DNA of 8,160 nucleotides from an uncultured Mucilaginibacter sp. Lineage in GTDB: Bacteria; Bacteroidota; Bacteroidia; Sphingobacteriales; Sphingobacteriaceae. A program made the translations under genes and the position numbers. Below, in pieces: positions 1 to 7,300 of the stretch (positions are counted from its first letter, which is position 1; each line of letters opens with the position of its first letter). The stretch lies in NCBI GenBank assembly GCA_946479225.1, contig CAMLFI010000097.1, forward strand, positions 1 through 8,160, in the 5' to 3' direction. The notes beneath the pieces were generated by a model. The model saw only the letters and a list, made by a program, of their open reading frames with translations. It did not search any database and had not been told where the DNA came from.

Positions 1-3
1 CTC

Positions 4-1587
4 ATGGAACAAATAGAACATAAAAGAAACTATTCGCTTATTGCAGAAACAGCGTTTATATTATTACTAGCCGCCGTTTTTGTTACCAAATACCTGGTAG
101 TATTGTACAATAAATGGGATGCCTTATATACCAACACGTTTAACCAGCACGAAGTTTCTGTGTTGATTGACCGGTATAACATCCGCGATTTTTATATCCG
201 TACAGATGTTCAATATCCGGTAATTGCAGCGGCGATATTACTGGCTTTAGGCTGGGTTATTTTTCACACCGGGGTTATCCCGCAAGCCGTTAAACGGCGG
301 TGGGATCCGCAAGTTTTGCTTCTGATCGTTCTTTCGGCAATACTGGTAGCAACTTCATTATTTGTTTACCACTATTTTCGTGAATATTTCAGGCCGGTAA
401 TAAGTTACAATCCCTGGTCAGACTTCCGGGGGCAAGATAGAGGTATAAAGATCTACTCGCTTTACCGCATACGCACCGTGGTTACCGATTTTTTTGCCGT
501 CTTGGTCATATTCGGTGTGCTTGAGCTGGCCCTTGGTGCCTGCCATCGGTTTCGGCGACTGTTAAAGGACGAAACTGACGCGTTTTATCGCATCATGGCT
601 TATTTACCTACACTATTATTAGGGATTCTGTTTGTATTTATTGTGTTTGTATTGCGCTTACAAACCCCGCTTTGGAGAGAAGATCTGAGATACTTTTTAT
701 ACTTGGGTGGCATAGGATTAACGGTATGGTTGATGCAGGAATTTATAACGATTGAGTACCGTCCTGAAATGCACCGGACAGATCGGGGCAAATTTTATGC
801 GCTTGTATCAGGTTTAGTGGCTATATGGTTTTGTTTAAGTTTTCTGATATGGGCATCCTTTGATAATTTTTATTTTCACAGGGAAGAGCGCTACGCTTTA
901 ATATTGATTATTACGCTTTTTGGGGCGTTAGCTATAGCGGTGCCGCGCCGTTATTTTTTCAACCGGAATGAGAAGCTGGAGCGCTTGTCTACAGAAACAT
1001 TGGCAGAACTTGCCCAGTTGCGTACACAGATAAATCCGCATTTTTTATTTAACGCGCTGAATAGTTTATATACAGCTGCCCATCGCGAAAAGAGCGAAAC
1101 CACAGCCGAAGGGATCCAGCGGCTTGCCGATATAATGCGTTTTATGCTGAGCGAAAACAACCACGAGCGGATACTGCTTGAAAAGGAAATACAATATCTT
1201 GAAAATTACCTGTACATACAGCGTTTGCGGGTAGACGAAACACAGGGTGTCGATATCAATGTAAACCTTGCGGTGTCCATGTCGAACGCGTATATAGCAC
1301 CTATGATGCTTATTCCCTTTGTAGAGAATGCCTTTAAGCATGGTATTAGTCACAGGTCGCCGTCGTGGATCCATGTTACGCTGGAGGTTGACAATGGTAA
1401 GCTTGATTTTCATGTCGCCAACTCACGGCATCAAAAAACAACTCATGATCCTGAAGAATTTCAGGGTGGGATAGGGCTGCCCAATATCCGTAAGCGTTTA
1501 GAGCTTATTTACGCGCACCGTTATACGCTGGATATTAAAGAGACCAACGACGAGTACAGCGCAAGGCTCATCCTGCAATTATGGTAG
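4..1587 (+). CDS. LytS/YehU-type membrane sensor histidine kinase
   Basis: This is the sensor half of a two-component system and would phosphorylate the regulator encoded 19 bp downstream. The N-terminal ~315 residues are hydrophobic, with about eight likely membrane segments (near residues 14-33, 73-90, 103-122, 160-178, 199-219, 230-248, 266-285 and 298-313), and no sensor domain I recognise. A short linker (320-340) leads into a His_kinase domain (PF06580 type). Its phospho-acceptor motif QINPHFLFNALNSL puts the histidine at 346. The ATP-binding part shows the N-box PFVENAFKHG (Asn442) and the glycine motif GGIGLPNIRKRL (488-499). All the expected catalytic motifs are present, so it should be active. 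The ATG at 4 gives a plausible N-terminus, but only three bases precede it, so a start further upstream cannot be excluded. The signal sensed cannot be read from the sequence. Confidence 0.93.
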   Translation: MEQIEHKRNYSLIAETAFILLLAAVFVTKYLVVLYNKWDALYTNTFNQHEVSVLIDRYNIRDFYIRTDVQYPVIAAAILLALGWVIFHTGVIPQAVKRRWDPQVLLLIVLSAILVATSLFVYHYFREYFRPVISYNPWSDFRGQDRGIKIYSLYRIRTVVTDFFAVLVIFGVLELALGACHRFRRLLKDETDAFYRIMAYLPTLLLGILFVFIVFVLRLQTPLWREDLRYFLYLGGIGLTVWLMQEFITIEYRPEMHRTDRGKFYALVSGLVAIWFCLSFLIWASFDNFYFHREERYALILIITLFGALAIAVPRRYFFNRNEKLERLSTETLAELAQLRTQINPHFLFNALNSLYTAAHREKSETTAEGIQRLADIMRFMLSENNHERILLEKEIQYLENYLYIQRLRVDETQGVDINVNLAVSMSNAYIAPMMLIPFVENAFKHGISHRSPSWIHVTLEVDNGKLDFHVANSRHQKTTHDPEEFQGGIGLPNIRKRLELIYAHRYTLDIKETNDEYSARLILQLW

Positions 1588-1606
1588 AAATGTTTATTTT
1601 GGCTGA

Positions 1607-2299
1607 ATGTTGTTAACCGCTATTGCTATTGATGATGAACCCGACGCGGTAGAGCTGATAGGTATACTGGCCGAGAAAGTGCCTTTTTTAACACTTAAGG
1701 CCACCTTTACCAACGCTTTTACGGCAATAGCCTGGCTGCAGCAAAATAAGGTGGACCTGATTTTCCTGGACATTAAAATGCCAGATATAAACGGAATAGA
1801 CCTGTTAAACAGCCTTACCGCCCCGCCCATGGTTGTTTTTACAACAGCCTATTCAGAGCACGCGGTGGAAGGGTTTGAATTGAATGCTATAGATTACCTA
1901 TTGAAACCTTTTTCCTCCATCCGCTTTTTAAAGGCTTGCAACAAGGCTTTAGAGATCAAGACCATGCGCGGTGGCGAAGCCCTGCCTTACATTTTTGTTA
2001 AAACGGGCTACCAGGAAGAGAAGGTGATGCTGAGTGATATAAAATACCTGGAGGCCGACGGTAACTATGTAACCTACGTACTGTCCGACAGAAATTTGCT
2101 TTGCCGGCAAAGCTTAACCGATGCGCTGAACGCCTTGCCTCAAAATACGTTTATGCGTGTACATCGTTCATACGTTATAGCCACGGCATACATCACCAAA
2201 ACAGCCCGTTTTGAAATTTATATTGATGATAAACTTATCCCGGTAGGCGAATCGTATATGCAGCAGGTGGCCGAGCTGCGGGCGGGCCTGAGAAAGTGA
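1607..2299 (+). CDS. LytTR-family response regulator
   Basis: This is the cytoplasmic partner of the upstream kinase, a DNA-binding regulator of the LytR/AlgR type. Residues 1-120 form a receiver domain with acidic residues D9, D10 and E11, the phosphorylated aspartate D55 in LDIKMPDINGIDLL, T79 and K100 in LLKPF. Residues ~126-225 form a LytTR DNA-binding domain, with the typical stretches IKYLEADGNYVTY and FMRVHRSYVIA. The length, 230 residues, is normal for the family. The 19-bp gap from the kinase stop and the shared strand indicate one operon. Its 3' end lies 13 bp from the convergent NHL gene, with no clear terminator between them. The last 97 bp (2203-2299) recur in damaged form at 3424-3518. 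The regulated genes are unknown. Confidence 0.93.
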   Translation: MLLTAIAIDDEPDAVELIGILAEKVPFLTLKATFTNAFTAIAWLQQNKVDLIFLDIKMPDINGIDLLNSLTAPPMVVFTTAYSEHAVEGFELNAIDYLLKPFSSIRFLKACNKALEIKTMRGGEALPYIFVKTGYQEEKVMLSDIKYLEADGNYVTYVLSDRNLLCRQSLTDALNALPQNTFMRVHRSYVIATAYITKTARFEIYIDDKLIPVGESYMQQVAELRAGLRK

Positions 2300-2312
2300 G
2301 CGGAGATTTTTA

Positions 2313-3362
2313 TTATTTAAACTCAATTTTTCTGATGTAACTCCCATCAGCCACATATACATTGCCTGAGGCATCTGTTGCTACATCGTAAGGCGCGATG
2401 AATACAGCGGTTTCTCCAGCGCCATCAATATGGCCTATCTGGCCTGCCACGCCCGCAACTGTTGTTACAACTCCATTGGGTGTTATTTTCCTGATCTGTC
2501 TGTTTCCTGTATCAGCCACGTATAAATTATCGTTTCCATCAACCGCTATTCCTTCCGGGCTGCTAAAACTTGATGACGAGCCCGTTCCATCAATAGCACC
2601 TTTTTGCCCGTTACCGGCAAATGTGGTAACTACCCCGGCCGGCGTTATTTTTCTGATATAATTATCTTTTTGATCAGTAACAAAAAAGTTTCCCTTGCTA
2701 TCTATACAAATACTAAAAGGGAGACTAAAACTTGCGGCTGTTCCTGTTCCATCAGCAGTTGTTCGGGATAACCTGTTTCCGACAAATGTGGTGACTGTGG
2801 CATCAGACGTGATTTTTCTAATGGATACATTTCCATAATCAACTACGTATATATTGCCGGTCGCATCTGCAACTATTCCCGTAGCACTCCCGAAACCGGC
2901 ACCTGTGCCTTTGCCATCGCCATAGTTGTATACTCCTCCGGCAAACAATATTGCCGTACCGGCGGATGTTATTTTGCTTATTGCGCCATAAGAAGTTGCA
3001 ATGACTATATTGCCTGATCCATCAATAAGTAAATCGCTGGCGTTGGAAAAAAAAGCAGCGCCTGCGCTATCATAAAAAGTTGTTACAACCCCGGCAGAAG
3101 TAACCTTCCTTATTTTTCTTGAGCCGTCTAGCGCAAACAAGTTTCCATCCTTATCAAAAGTTAATGCTCCCAGATAGTTAAATCCTGCAGCAATACCCGT
3201 ACCGTCAACAGATACAGTGCTGGAGTTTCCGGCGAAAGTACTAACGAATGCTTTTTTGGGATCCTCGGTTTTTGGATCGCTTTTTTTGCAGTTTGTAAAA
3301 AGAACAATCGATGCAATAACCGACAACGTTTTGATGGATTTTGATGAAAGGAAATAGGTCAT
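2313..3362 (-). CDS. NHL-repeat beta-propeller lipoprotein
   Basis: This is a 349-residue exported protein that should be lipid-anchored. The N-terminus has a basic stretch, a hydrophobic core (about residues 12-22) and a lipobox-like LFTNC with Cys25. A charged linker rich in Lys, Asp and Pro follows. From residue ~38 there are six repeats of ~50 residues, each with the pattern TFAGN...DGTG...F..P.GI..D..GN.YVAD...IRKIT. GIAVDGNDNLYVADTGN is the clearest example. Six NHL units suggest a closed six-bladed propeller, a fold used for protein or ligand binding and sometimes catalysis. No catalytic residues are evident. It is transcribed against the kinase operon and sits between two copies of the regulator's 3' end, so it may have arrived or been exposed by a rearrangement. 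Function is otherwise unknown. Confidence 0.88.
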   Translation of the reverse strand: MTYFLSSKSIKTLSVIASIVLFTNCKKSDPKTEDPKKAFVSTFAGNSSTVSVDGTGIAAGFNYLGALTFDKDGNLFALDGSRKIRKVTSAGVVTTFYDSAGAAFFSNASDLLIDGSGNIVIATSYGAISKITSAGTAILFAGGVYNYGDGKGTGAGFGSATGIVADATGNIYVVDYGNVSIRKITSDATVTTFVGNRLSRTTADGTGTAASFSLPFSICIDSKGNFFVTDQKDNYIRKITPAGVVTTFAGNGQKGAIDGTGSSSSFSSPEGIAVDGNDNLYVADTGNRQIRKITPNGVVTTVAGVAGQIGHIDGAGETAVFIAPYDVATDASGNVYVADGSYIRKIEFK

Positions 3363-3379
3363 ATTTAGTTTAATTGATG

Positions 3380-3387
3380 CAAATGTA
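3380..3387 (-). promoter_or_regulatory. Candidate -7 promoter element of the NHL gene
   Basis: On the minus strand this reads TACATTTG, an exact match to the Bacteroidota -7 consensus TAnnTTTG. It lies 17 bp before the ATG of the NHL lipoprotein, predicting a short leader of roughly 10 bases. No good TTG/TTTG -33 box is seen at the expected distance. That region falls in an A-rich run (minus strand) next to the regulator remnant at 3424-3518. Confidence 0.5.
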
Positions 3388-3423
3388 CTTAATACAACCG
3401 ATTTTTTTTCACACAGTGAAAAG

Positions 3424-3518
3424 AGCGCGTTTTGAAATCTATATTAATGTAAGCTTATCCGGCAGGCGAATCGTATATACAGCAGGTGGCAGAGCTGCGG
3501 GCGGGCCTGAGAAAGTAA
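3424..3518 (+). pseudogene. Frameshifted remnant of a LytTR response regulator 3' end
   Basis: Aligned by eye, these 95 bp match 2203-2299, the last 32 codons and stop of the regulator gene, with eight substitutions and two single-base deletions (about 90% identity). The start still reads ARFEIYIN, like ARFEIYID in the intact protein. The deletions then shift the frame, so the rest no longer encodes the regulator tail although the DNA is well preserved. Upstream of 3424 similarity fades within about 15 bp. Downstream only an AT-rich resemblance continues. Both copies have the same orientation and flank the NHL gene. It is probably what remains of a tandem regulator copy or of a rearrangement junction. 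The open frame that spans it (3374-3556) is not a credible gene. Confidence 0.8.
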
Positions 3519-3597
3519 ATGATGGATTATTTTATTTAATATTTGCTTTAACCTAAGGTTTTAGTTTATATTTATGTCATAAACCAATTCTTGCTTA

Positions 3598-4419
3598 ATG
3601 AAACCTATCTTCAAATTTATATTATGCGGCTTGCTATGCGGCTCACAGTTAAGCACGTCCTTCGCCCAAAAACCCCCGGATGTTCAAAAAGGAGGTTTGC
3701 GCGCGCCTGCTGAACTGAAAATTGACGGACAGTTAACGGAGTGGGATGGGATGGCGGCCTATAACAAGCGCTTAGTGCTTTATTACACCATTGCAAATGA
3801 TGACAAGAACTTGTACCTGGCAATTAAGTCGGATAATGCAGTGATCACCCATAAAATATTGCATGGCGGATTTAGTTTCATGATTAATACCACGGAAAAA
3901 AAAGAAAAAGCAGGAGTAACTCTAATTTATCCTTTTATTGACAATGATGAAGCCTTTAGCGCTGTTAACGGCTTATTGCCAAAAGTAAGTGCCCAGCATG
4001 CGGGGGTGTCCGCCGCTCAGCTGGAGGAAGCGAAAGCGCAACGAGAAACTGCGTCAATTGCTGCCAATCGTAAAAAACTCAACCTGTTCAAATTCATAAA
4101 AATAGCCGGGATAAAACAAATTACCGACAAGCAAATACCAATTTATAACGAATTGGGTATAAAGGTAGGCGCGAAAGTAGATAGCAAGGGAACTTATACT
4201 TATGAGATGGCGCTACCCTTAAAATTTTTAGGCATTGAAGCAGGGGCCAAGTCGCCGGTATATTATAACATAAAATTACTGCGTAAGTATGCAAAAGGCG
4301 GAATGACACCACCGGCACTTGCAACGCGGGATGGCCGCACGCCGCTGGGACCGGGTGGAGTTGATGTACGTACTTTAGCGGCTGATACAGATTTTTGGGG
4401 CGAGTACACCTTAAAATAA
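3598..4419 (+). CDS. Secreted CBM9-like (DOMON-type) domain protein
   Basis: This is a 273-residue protein with a type I signal peptide: basic start, hydrophobic core at residues 5-15, and a likely cut after SFA at residue 23, before Gln24. The mature N-terminus contains IDGQLTEWD, then LYLAIKSD and FSFMINTTEKK, the hallmark order of carbohydrate-binding module family 9-like domains (PF06452 type). Near the C-terminus YEMALPLKFLGI and the final DFWGEYTLK fit the closing strands of such a fold. Between them, residues ~130-165 form a polar, Ala/Gln/Lys-rich, probably helical insertion. No enzyme domain is attached, so it would bind a sugar, haem or another ligand in the periplasm or at the surface rather than act as a catalyst. 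It stands alone, 178 bp before the next gene. The substrate is unknown. Confidence 0.72.
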   Translation: MKPIFKFILCGLLCGSQLSTSFAQKPPDVQKGGLRAPAELKIDGQLTEWDGMAAYNKRLVLYYTIANDDKNLYLAIKSDNAVITHKILHGGFSFMINTTEKKEKAGVTLIYPFIDNDEAFSAVNGLLPKVSAQHAGVSAAQLEEAKAQRETASIAANRKKLNLFKFIKIAGIKQITDKQIPIYNELGIKVGAKVDSKGTYTYEMALPLKFLGIEAGAKSPVYYNIKLLRKYAKGGMTPPALATRDGRTPLGPGGVDVRTLAADTDFWGEYTLK

Positions 4420-4445
4420 TTGCCGGATCGAGTAAGATTTTGTCA

Positions 4446-4475
4446 TTTGCTAAATTGTTTTAAATGTATAACTTG
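4446..4475 (+). promoter_or_regulatory. Possible promoter of the satP gene
   Basis: TTTG at 4446-4449 is followed about 18 bp later by ATAACTTG (4468-4475), a weak match to TAnnTTTG. The placement would give a leader of roughly 35-40 bases before the ATG at 4520. Two mismatches and an AT-rich background make this tentative. Confidence 0.22.
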
Positions 4476-4519
4476 CGTTTATAAACCAATTATAAACCCT
4501 TTTAACCCGAACAATTTTT

Positions 4520-5092
4520 ATGAGTACCCCAAACGCTATAGCCAATCCGGCTCCATTAGGTTTGTGCGCTTTCGGCATGACCACCATCTTGCTTAACATT
4601 CACAATGCAGGCTTTTTCGAATTAAATTCCATGATATTGGGCATGGGTATTTTTTATGGCGGCCTGGCACAGGTAATAGCTGGTGTTATTGAAGCTAAGA
4701 AAGATAATACTTTTGGTCTTACCGCCTTCACTTCTTACGGCTTCTTTTGGCTGTCGTTAGTTGGCCTTTTGGTAATGCCTAAACTGGGCTGGGCTGAAAA
4801 AACATCTGATACTGCTATGGCCGCTTATCTTGGTGTATGGGGTGTCTTTACCTTGTTATTGTTTTTCGGCACACTACGTTTAAGTAAAGCATTGCAGTTT
4901 GTATTCGGATCGTTAGTTATACTATTCGCTTTATTAGCTTATAGCCGTGCTACAGGTAACGCAGCTATAGGTAAACTTGCCGGTTACGAAGGCATTATTT
5001 GTGGTGCTTCTGCGGTTTATACCGGTATTGCCCAGGTATTGAATGAAATTTATGGCAGAGTAGTTTGGCCATTAGGTCCGGTACAAAAATAA
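4520..5092 (+). CDS. satP: Acetate/succinate transporter, GPR1/FUN34/YaaH family
   Basis: This is a 190-residue inner-membrane protein of the AceTr family, which moves acetate and succinate, probably with protons. The length equals that of E. coli SatP (about 188). The family signature NPAPLGL is at residues 9-15, and YGGLAQ near residue 47 corresponds to the usual FGG-Q motif. Six hydrophobic segments are visible, at about residues 12-30, 36-56, 68-86, 101-118, 124-142 and 150-175. The ATG follows an A/T-rich leader without a Shine-Dalgarno sequence, normal for this phylum. The gene for a small SRPBCC protein starts 19 bp after its stop, so the two are probably co-transcribed. Exact substrate preference cannot be told from sequence. 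Confidence 0.92.
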   Translation: MSTPNAIANPAPLGLCAFGMTTILLNIHNAGFFELNSMILGMGIFYGGLAQVIAGVIEAKKDNTFGLTAFTSYGFFWLSLVGLLVMPKLGWAEKTSDTAMAAYLGVWGVFTLLLFFGTLRLSKALQFVFGSLVILFALLAYSRATGNAAIGKLAGYEGIICGASAVYTGIAQVLNEIYGRVVWPLGPVQK

Positions 5093-5111
5093 TTTGCCGT
5101 AAATTGCGGCC

Positions 5112-5492
5112 GTGAAAGACTTTAAAAAATATTATGTGGTTCCGGCTGCGCCCGATGAGGTGTACCTGGCGCTAACCAATGCGCCGACCATTCAGTTATG
5201 GACGGGCGACGTAGCCGAAATGGACGCTACACCCGGCGGCGAATTTTCTATGTGGGATGGCAGCATAGTAGGGAAGAACATAGAACTTGAGCCCGGCAAA
5301 AAGATAGTGCAGCAATGGTATTTTGACGGTCAATCTGATGAATCTATAGTTACCATAAAACTACATGCCGATAAGGCCGGAACATCTGTAGAATTACGCC
5401 ACACTAATATACCCGACGCAGATTATAACGATATAAGCGAAGGCTGGACGGATAGTTACTTTGGATCGCTGATAGATTTTTACGAGGATTAA
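5112..5492 (+). CDS. SRPBCC (START/AHSA1-like) domain protein
   Basis: This is a 126-residue single-domain protein. It opens with KKYYVVPAAPDEVYLALTN, then has IQLWTG, a GGEFSMWDGSIVGKNIELEPGKKI stretch split by turns, IVQQWYF and a final GWTDSYFGSLIDFYED. This is the typical order of the AHSA1/SRPBCC helix-grip fold, which encloses a hydrophobic ligand pocket. No catalytic residues are expected. The start is GTG at 5112. An in-frame TAA at 5100-5102 excludes anything longer, and no ATG lies nearby. It follows satP by 19 bp and is likely translated from the same message, but a link to acetate uptake is unproven. Transcription probably ends at the palindrome and terminator that follow. Possible roles are ligand binding or Hsp90-type co-chaperone activity. 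Confidence 0.82.
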   Translation: MKDFKKYYVVPAAPDEVYLALTNAPTIQLWTGDVAEMDATPGGEFSMWDGSIVGKNIELEPGKKIVQQWYFDGQSDESIVTIKLHADKAGTSVELRHTNIPDADYNDISEGWTDSYFGSLIDFYED

Positions 5493-5507
5493 AGCTGCCG
5501 GACAATT

Positions 5508-5661
5508 ACTCACCCGGTCGACGCTACGCTGGACCACCCTGTCTTCCGCAAGCGGGAAAGAGGGTCAGACCGGTAAAAGAATAGCAACAAAAACCCTGCT
5601 TTACCCTCTTTCCGCCGCAGGCGAAGAGAGGGTCGACGAGCGCAGCAACGTCGGGGTGAGT
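5508..5661. repeat. Long imperfect palindrome, REP/MITE-like element
   Basis: The left arm (5508-5565) begins ACTCACCC and ends GGAAAGAGGGT-like. The right arm (5603-5661) is its imperfect reverse complement, beginning ACCCTCTTTCC and ending GGGGTGAGT. Roughly 70% of arm positions pair. The arms enclose a 37-bp loop and each contains small GC-rich inner palindromes, such as CCGC-AA-GCGG and CGCC-GCA-GGCG. It is more GC-rich than its surroundings, lies just after the SRPBCC stop and has no coding potential. This architecture matches repeated extragenic palindromes of Bacteroidota; copy number elsewhere in the genome cannot be seen here. Confidence 0.75.
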
Positions 5662-5696
5662 CAATAGGCGAGCGATATTTGCGCTATTGCATGAAC

Positions 5697-5730
5697 AAAA
5701 AAGCCGCTTGAAAACTCAAGCGGCTTTTTT
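5697..5730. terminator. Bidirectional intrinsic terminator
   Basis: A perfect 9-bp stem, GCCGCTTGA (5703-5711) with TCAAGCGGC (5716-5724), has a 4-base AAAC loop. It is flanked by six A on the left and six T on the right, so it works on both strands. It separates the convergent satP/SRPBCC operon (+) from the OsmC gene (-), whose stop is about 20 bp away. Confidence 0.93.
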
Positions 5731-5752
5731 GTTTGTATAGTTTAATATCGCC

Positions 5753-6187
5753 TTATGCCGTCACTTCCGGATGAACAAACACCTGCGAGGTTATTTTTGC
5801 TCCTGCTTTTTCTAAAGTGGCAGATACAGAGCAGTATTTTCCTAATGAAAGATCAACTGCTTTAGCTGCCTTATCCGGATCAATATCGCCATATAAGTGG
5901 AACTCAATATCTACAGTTTTCCATAATGATGGCTCAACACCCGCTTCTCGGTCGCCGTTTACCACCATTTTATAGTCTTTTACTTCCTGGCGCTGCTTTT
6001 TTAATATGGCAATAACATCAATAGCCGAGCAACCTGCCAAACCCATTAATAGTATCTGCATTGGGCGCACGCCATAGTCCAGGCCTCCGCTTTGCGGACT
6101 ACTGTCCATTTTAACTACATGTCCGTTCTCATCTTTGGCCTCAAAGCCAAAATCGCCGCTAACGCGGCTTAGTTCAATTTTTGCCAT
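5753..6187 (-). CDS. OsmC family protein
   Basis: This 144-residue cytoplasmic protein belongs to the OsmC/Ohr superfamily, whose members reduce organic hydroperoxides with a pair of cysteines. Both conserved cysteines are present: Cys53 in GLAGCSAIDVI, at the start of the central helix, and Cys119 in KYCSVSATLEKAG. SGGLDYGVRPMQILLMGL before the first cysteine and the middle FHLYGDIDP strand are also family features. The sequence resembles the YhfA-type OsmC subgroup more than Ohr. Peroxidase activity is inferred from the cysteines only. It is divergent from the gene at 6292 and ends at the shared terminator downstream of the SRPBCC gene. The ATG at 6187 gives a natural start (MAKIELSR). Confidence 0.92.
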   Translation of the reverse strand: MAKIELSRVSGDFGFEAKDENGHVVKMDSSPQSGGLDYGVRPMQILLMGLAGCSAIDVIAILKKQRQEVKDYKMVVNGDREAGVEPSLWKTVDIEFHLYGDIDPDKAAKAVDLSLGKYCSVSATLEKAGAKITSQVFVHPEVTA

Positions 6188-6238
6188 ATCACAAAATGTA
6201 AAAAGTATGCGAAGTTAACACTTACGCGCCTAATTATA

Positions 6239-6269
6239 TTTGACCTAGTTTAAGTTTAATGTAATTTTA
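6239..6269 (+). promoter_or_regulatory. Possible promoter of the secreted protein gene at 6292
   Basis: TTTG (6239-6242) and TAATTTTA (6262-6269) are separated by 19 bp. The layout fits the Bacteroidota TTTG / TAnnTTTG arrangement with one mismatch in the second box. The leader would be about 15-20 bases. The region is AT-rich, so chance matches are likely. Confidence 0.3.
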
Positions 6270-6291
6270 AATGTAATATGGCGTCGCTAAT

Positions 6292-6768
6292 ATGAGAAAG
6301 ATCCTTATCACTGCCATCGTCTGTTGTTTTGCCTACACGGGTTTTGCGCAGGGGAAACTTATATCCTACGAAGAGATACAGTATATGTTGCACAACAACA
6401 TTAACCGCGATGATAGTTTATTGTTGGGAAAGGGTTATACCCTAAAAGCTAAAAACGAAAAGAAACGCACCCGGGAATATGCGCTGGCCACCACCAGGGG
6501 CACGTTTATTAATTTGATCCTGCGTGCCGACGGACGCCGTTTGTTTATGGAGCTGTCAACCAATGATATCCAGCAGCATGATGTGCTAATGAGCTCAATA
6601 GGGCAGTACCCGCACAAAACGGAAACTATGGGCGACATGGAAATTTATATTCTGAAGGACCTGTGCAGCATTTATGTTACCCAAACAGAGAATGTACCTT
6701 ACGACCCCATGAAGAAAAACTACCTGATACAGATAGCGCCGGAGAAGAATGTGATGGCGTATGATTGA
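6292..6768 (+). CDS. Secreted protein of unknown function
   Basis: I do not recognise a family for this 158-residue protein. Residues 1-19 form a signal peptide (MRK, hydrophobic core, then GFA) with likely cleavage before Gln20, so it should reach the periplasm. The mature part is polar, with a KNEKKRTREYA basic patch near residue 60, alternating beta-like stretches (TFINLILRADG, RLFMEL, MEIYILKDL) and a single cysteine at 125 (LCSIYV). There are no membrane segments and no catalytic motifs. It looks like a small alpha/beta domain of the kind often annotated as hypothetical in Sphingobacteriaceae. It is transcribed divergently from the OsmC gene, with about 100 bp between the starts. The next reading frame, the broken lipoprotein, begins 40 bp later. 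Confidence 0.8.
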   Translation: MRKILITAIVCCFAYTGFAQGKLISYEEIQYMLHNNINRDDSLLLGKGYTLKAKNEKKRTREYALATTRGTFINLILRADGRRLFMELSTNDIQQHDVLMSSIGQYPHKTETMGDMEIYILKDLCSIYVTQTENVPYDPMKKNYLIQIAPEKNVMAYD

Positions 6769-6808
6769 GGGGACAAGTCTTTTAATAATTTAACAAAAGT
6801 GATTCTGA

Positions 6809-7300
6809 ATGTATAAAAACAGATGGACAGTTGCCTTTACTATACTTTTTGTTGTGTTCATTTGGACATTGCCTGCTTGTCAATTTCACGTCGTAAAACA
6901 ACCAGGTCCTCAATACAGTTGGTCTGTAAGTTAGGCAAGGAAAAACAAATCTTTCATTTGCGAATACCGGTTTAGTGACTCAACTATTAACGGAGTGAAG
7001 ATTGAAAGTGTATTTGCGGAGCATAAATATTCTCATGACGGTGGCCTCTTTTCGAAGTTTGATGTTGATTGTTGCAATTCGCAGTTAGTCGTAGTTTCTA
7101 ACGGTTGCTTAGCTAGTGATGGCATAGGATATAGCGTGGATTGGGATATTTCTCAATTTAAAATTTACAGTAGTAATATTATCTATAGAGATTACAAGGG
7201 TGTCAATTTGCCCGATAGCATCACTTTGGACGTTCTTTCAATGCATGGCAAAAATGTTATTCAACGAGTTGTAATGCAGAAGGTGCCGGACGAGTTATAA
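6809..7300 (+). pseudogene. Small lipoprotein gene interrupted by an in-frame amber codon
   Basis: From ATG 6809 the frame encodes a basic start, a hydrophobic core (residues 8-19) and a lipobox LPAC with Cys24, followed by a polar linker to Ser41. Codon 42 is TAG (6932-6934). The same frame then stays open for 121 more codons to TAA at 7298-7300, without any frameshift. The part after the stop begins ARKNKSFICEYRFSD and continues with beta-rich sequence (IGYSVDWDISQFKIY). The full product would be 163 residues, and no family is recognised. A GTG at 6995 could be mistaken for the start, but coding sequence clearly extends upstream of it. A single C-to-T change (CAG to TAG) explains the stop. 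Sequencing error, true inactivation or readthrough cannot be told apart here. Its codons look more AT-rich than those of the neighbours. Confidence 0.7.

Noticed and set aside
2398..2661. Open frame opposite the NHL gene
   Set aside because: It arises from the repeated Gly/Thr/Val-rich composition of the NHL repeats on the other strand; the minus-strand frame has clear domain structure.
3374..3556. Small 60-codon protein gene
   Set aside because: Its middle is the frameshifted regulator remnant, and the rest has no start context or recognisable sequence; it reads as a chance frame over a pseudogene.
3542..3574. Promoter for the CBM9-like gene (TTTG at 3542-3545, TATATTTA at 3567-3574)
   Set aside because: The spacing of 21 bp is tolerable, but the region is very AT-rich and the second box lacks the final G, so it was not listed as a feature.
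6995..7300. Independent 101-codon gene with GTG start
   Set aside because: The same frame carries convincing lipoprotein coding sequence upstream through the amber codon, so this is the tail of the interrupted gene.
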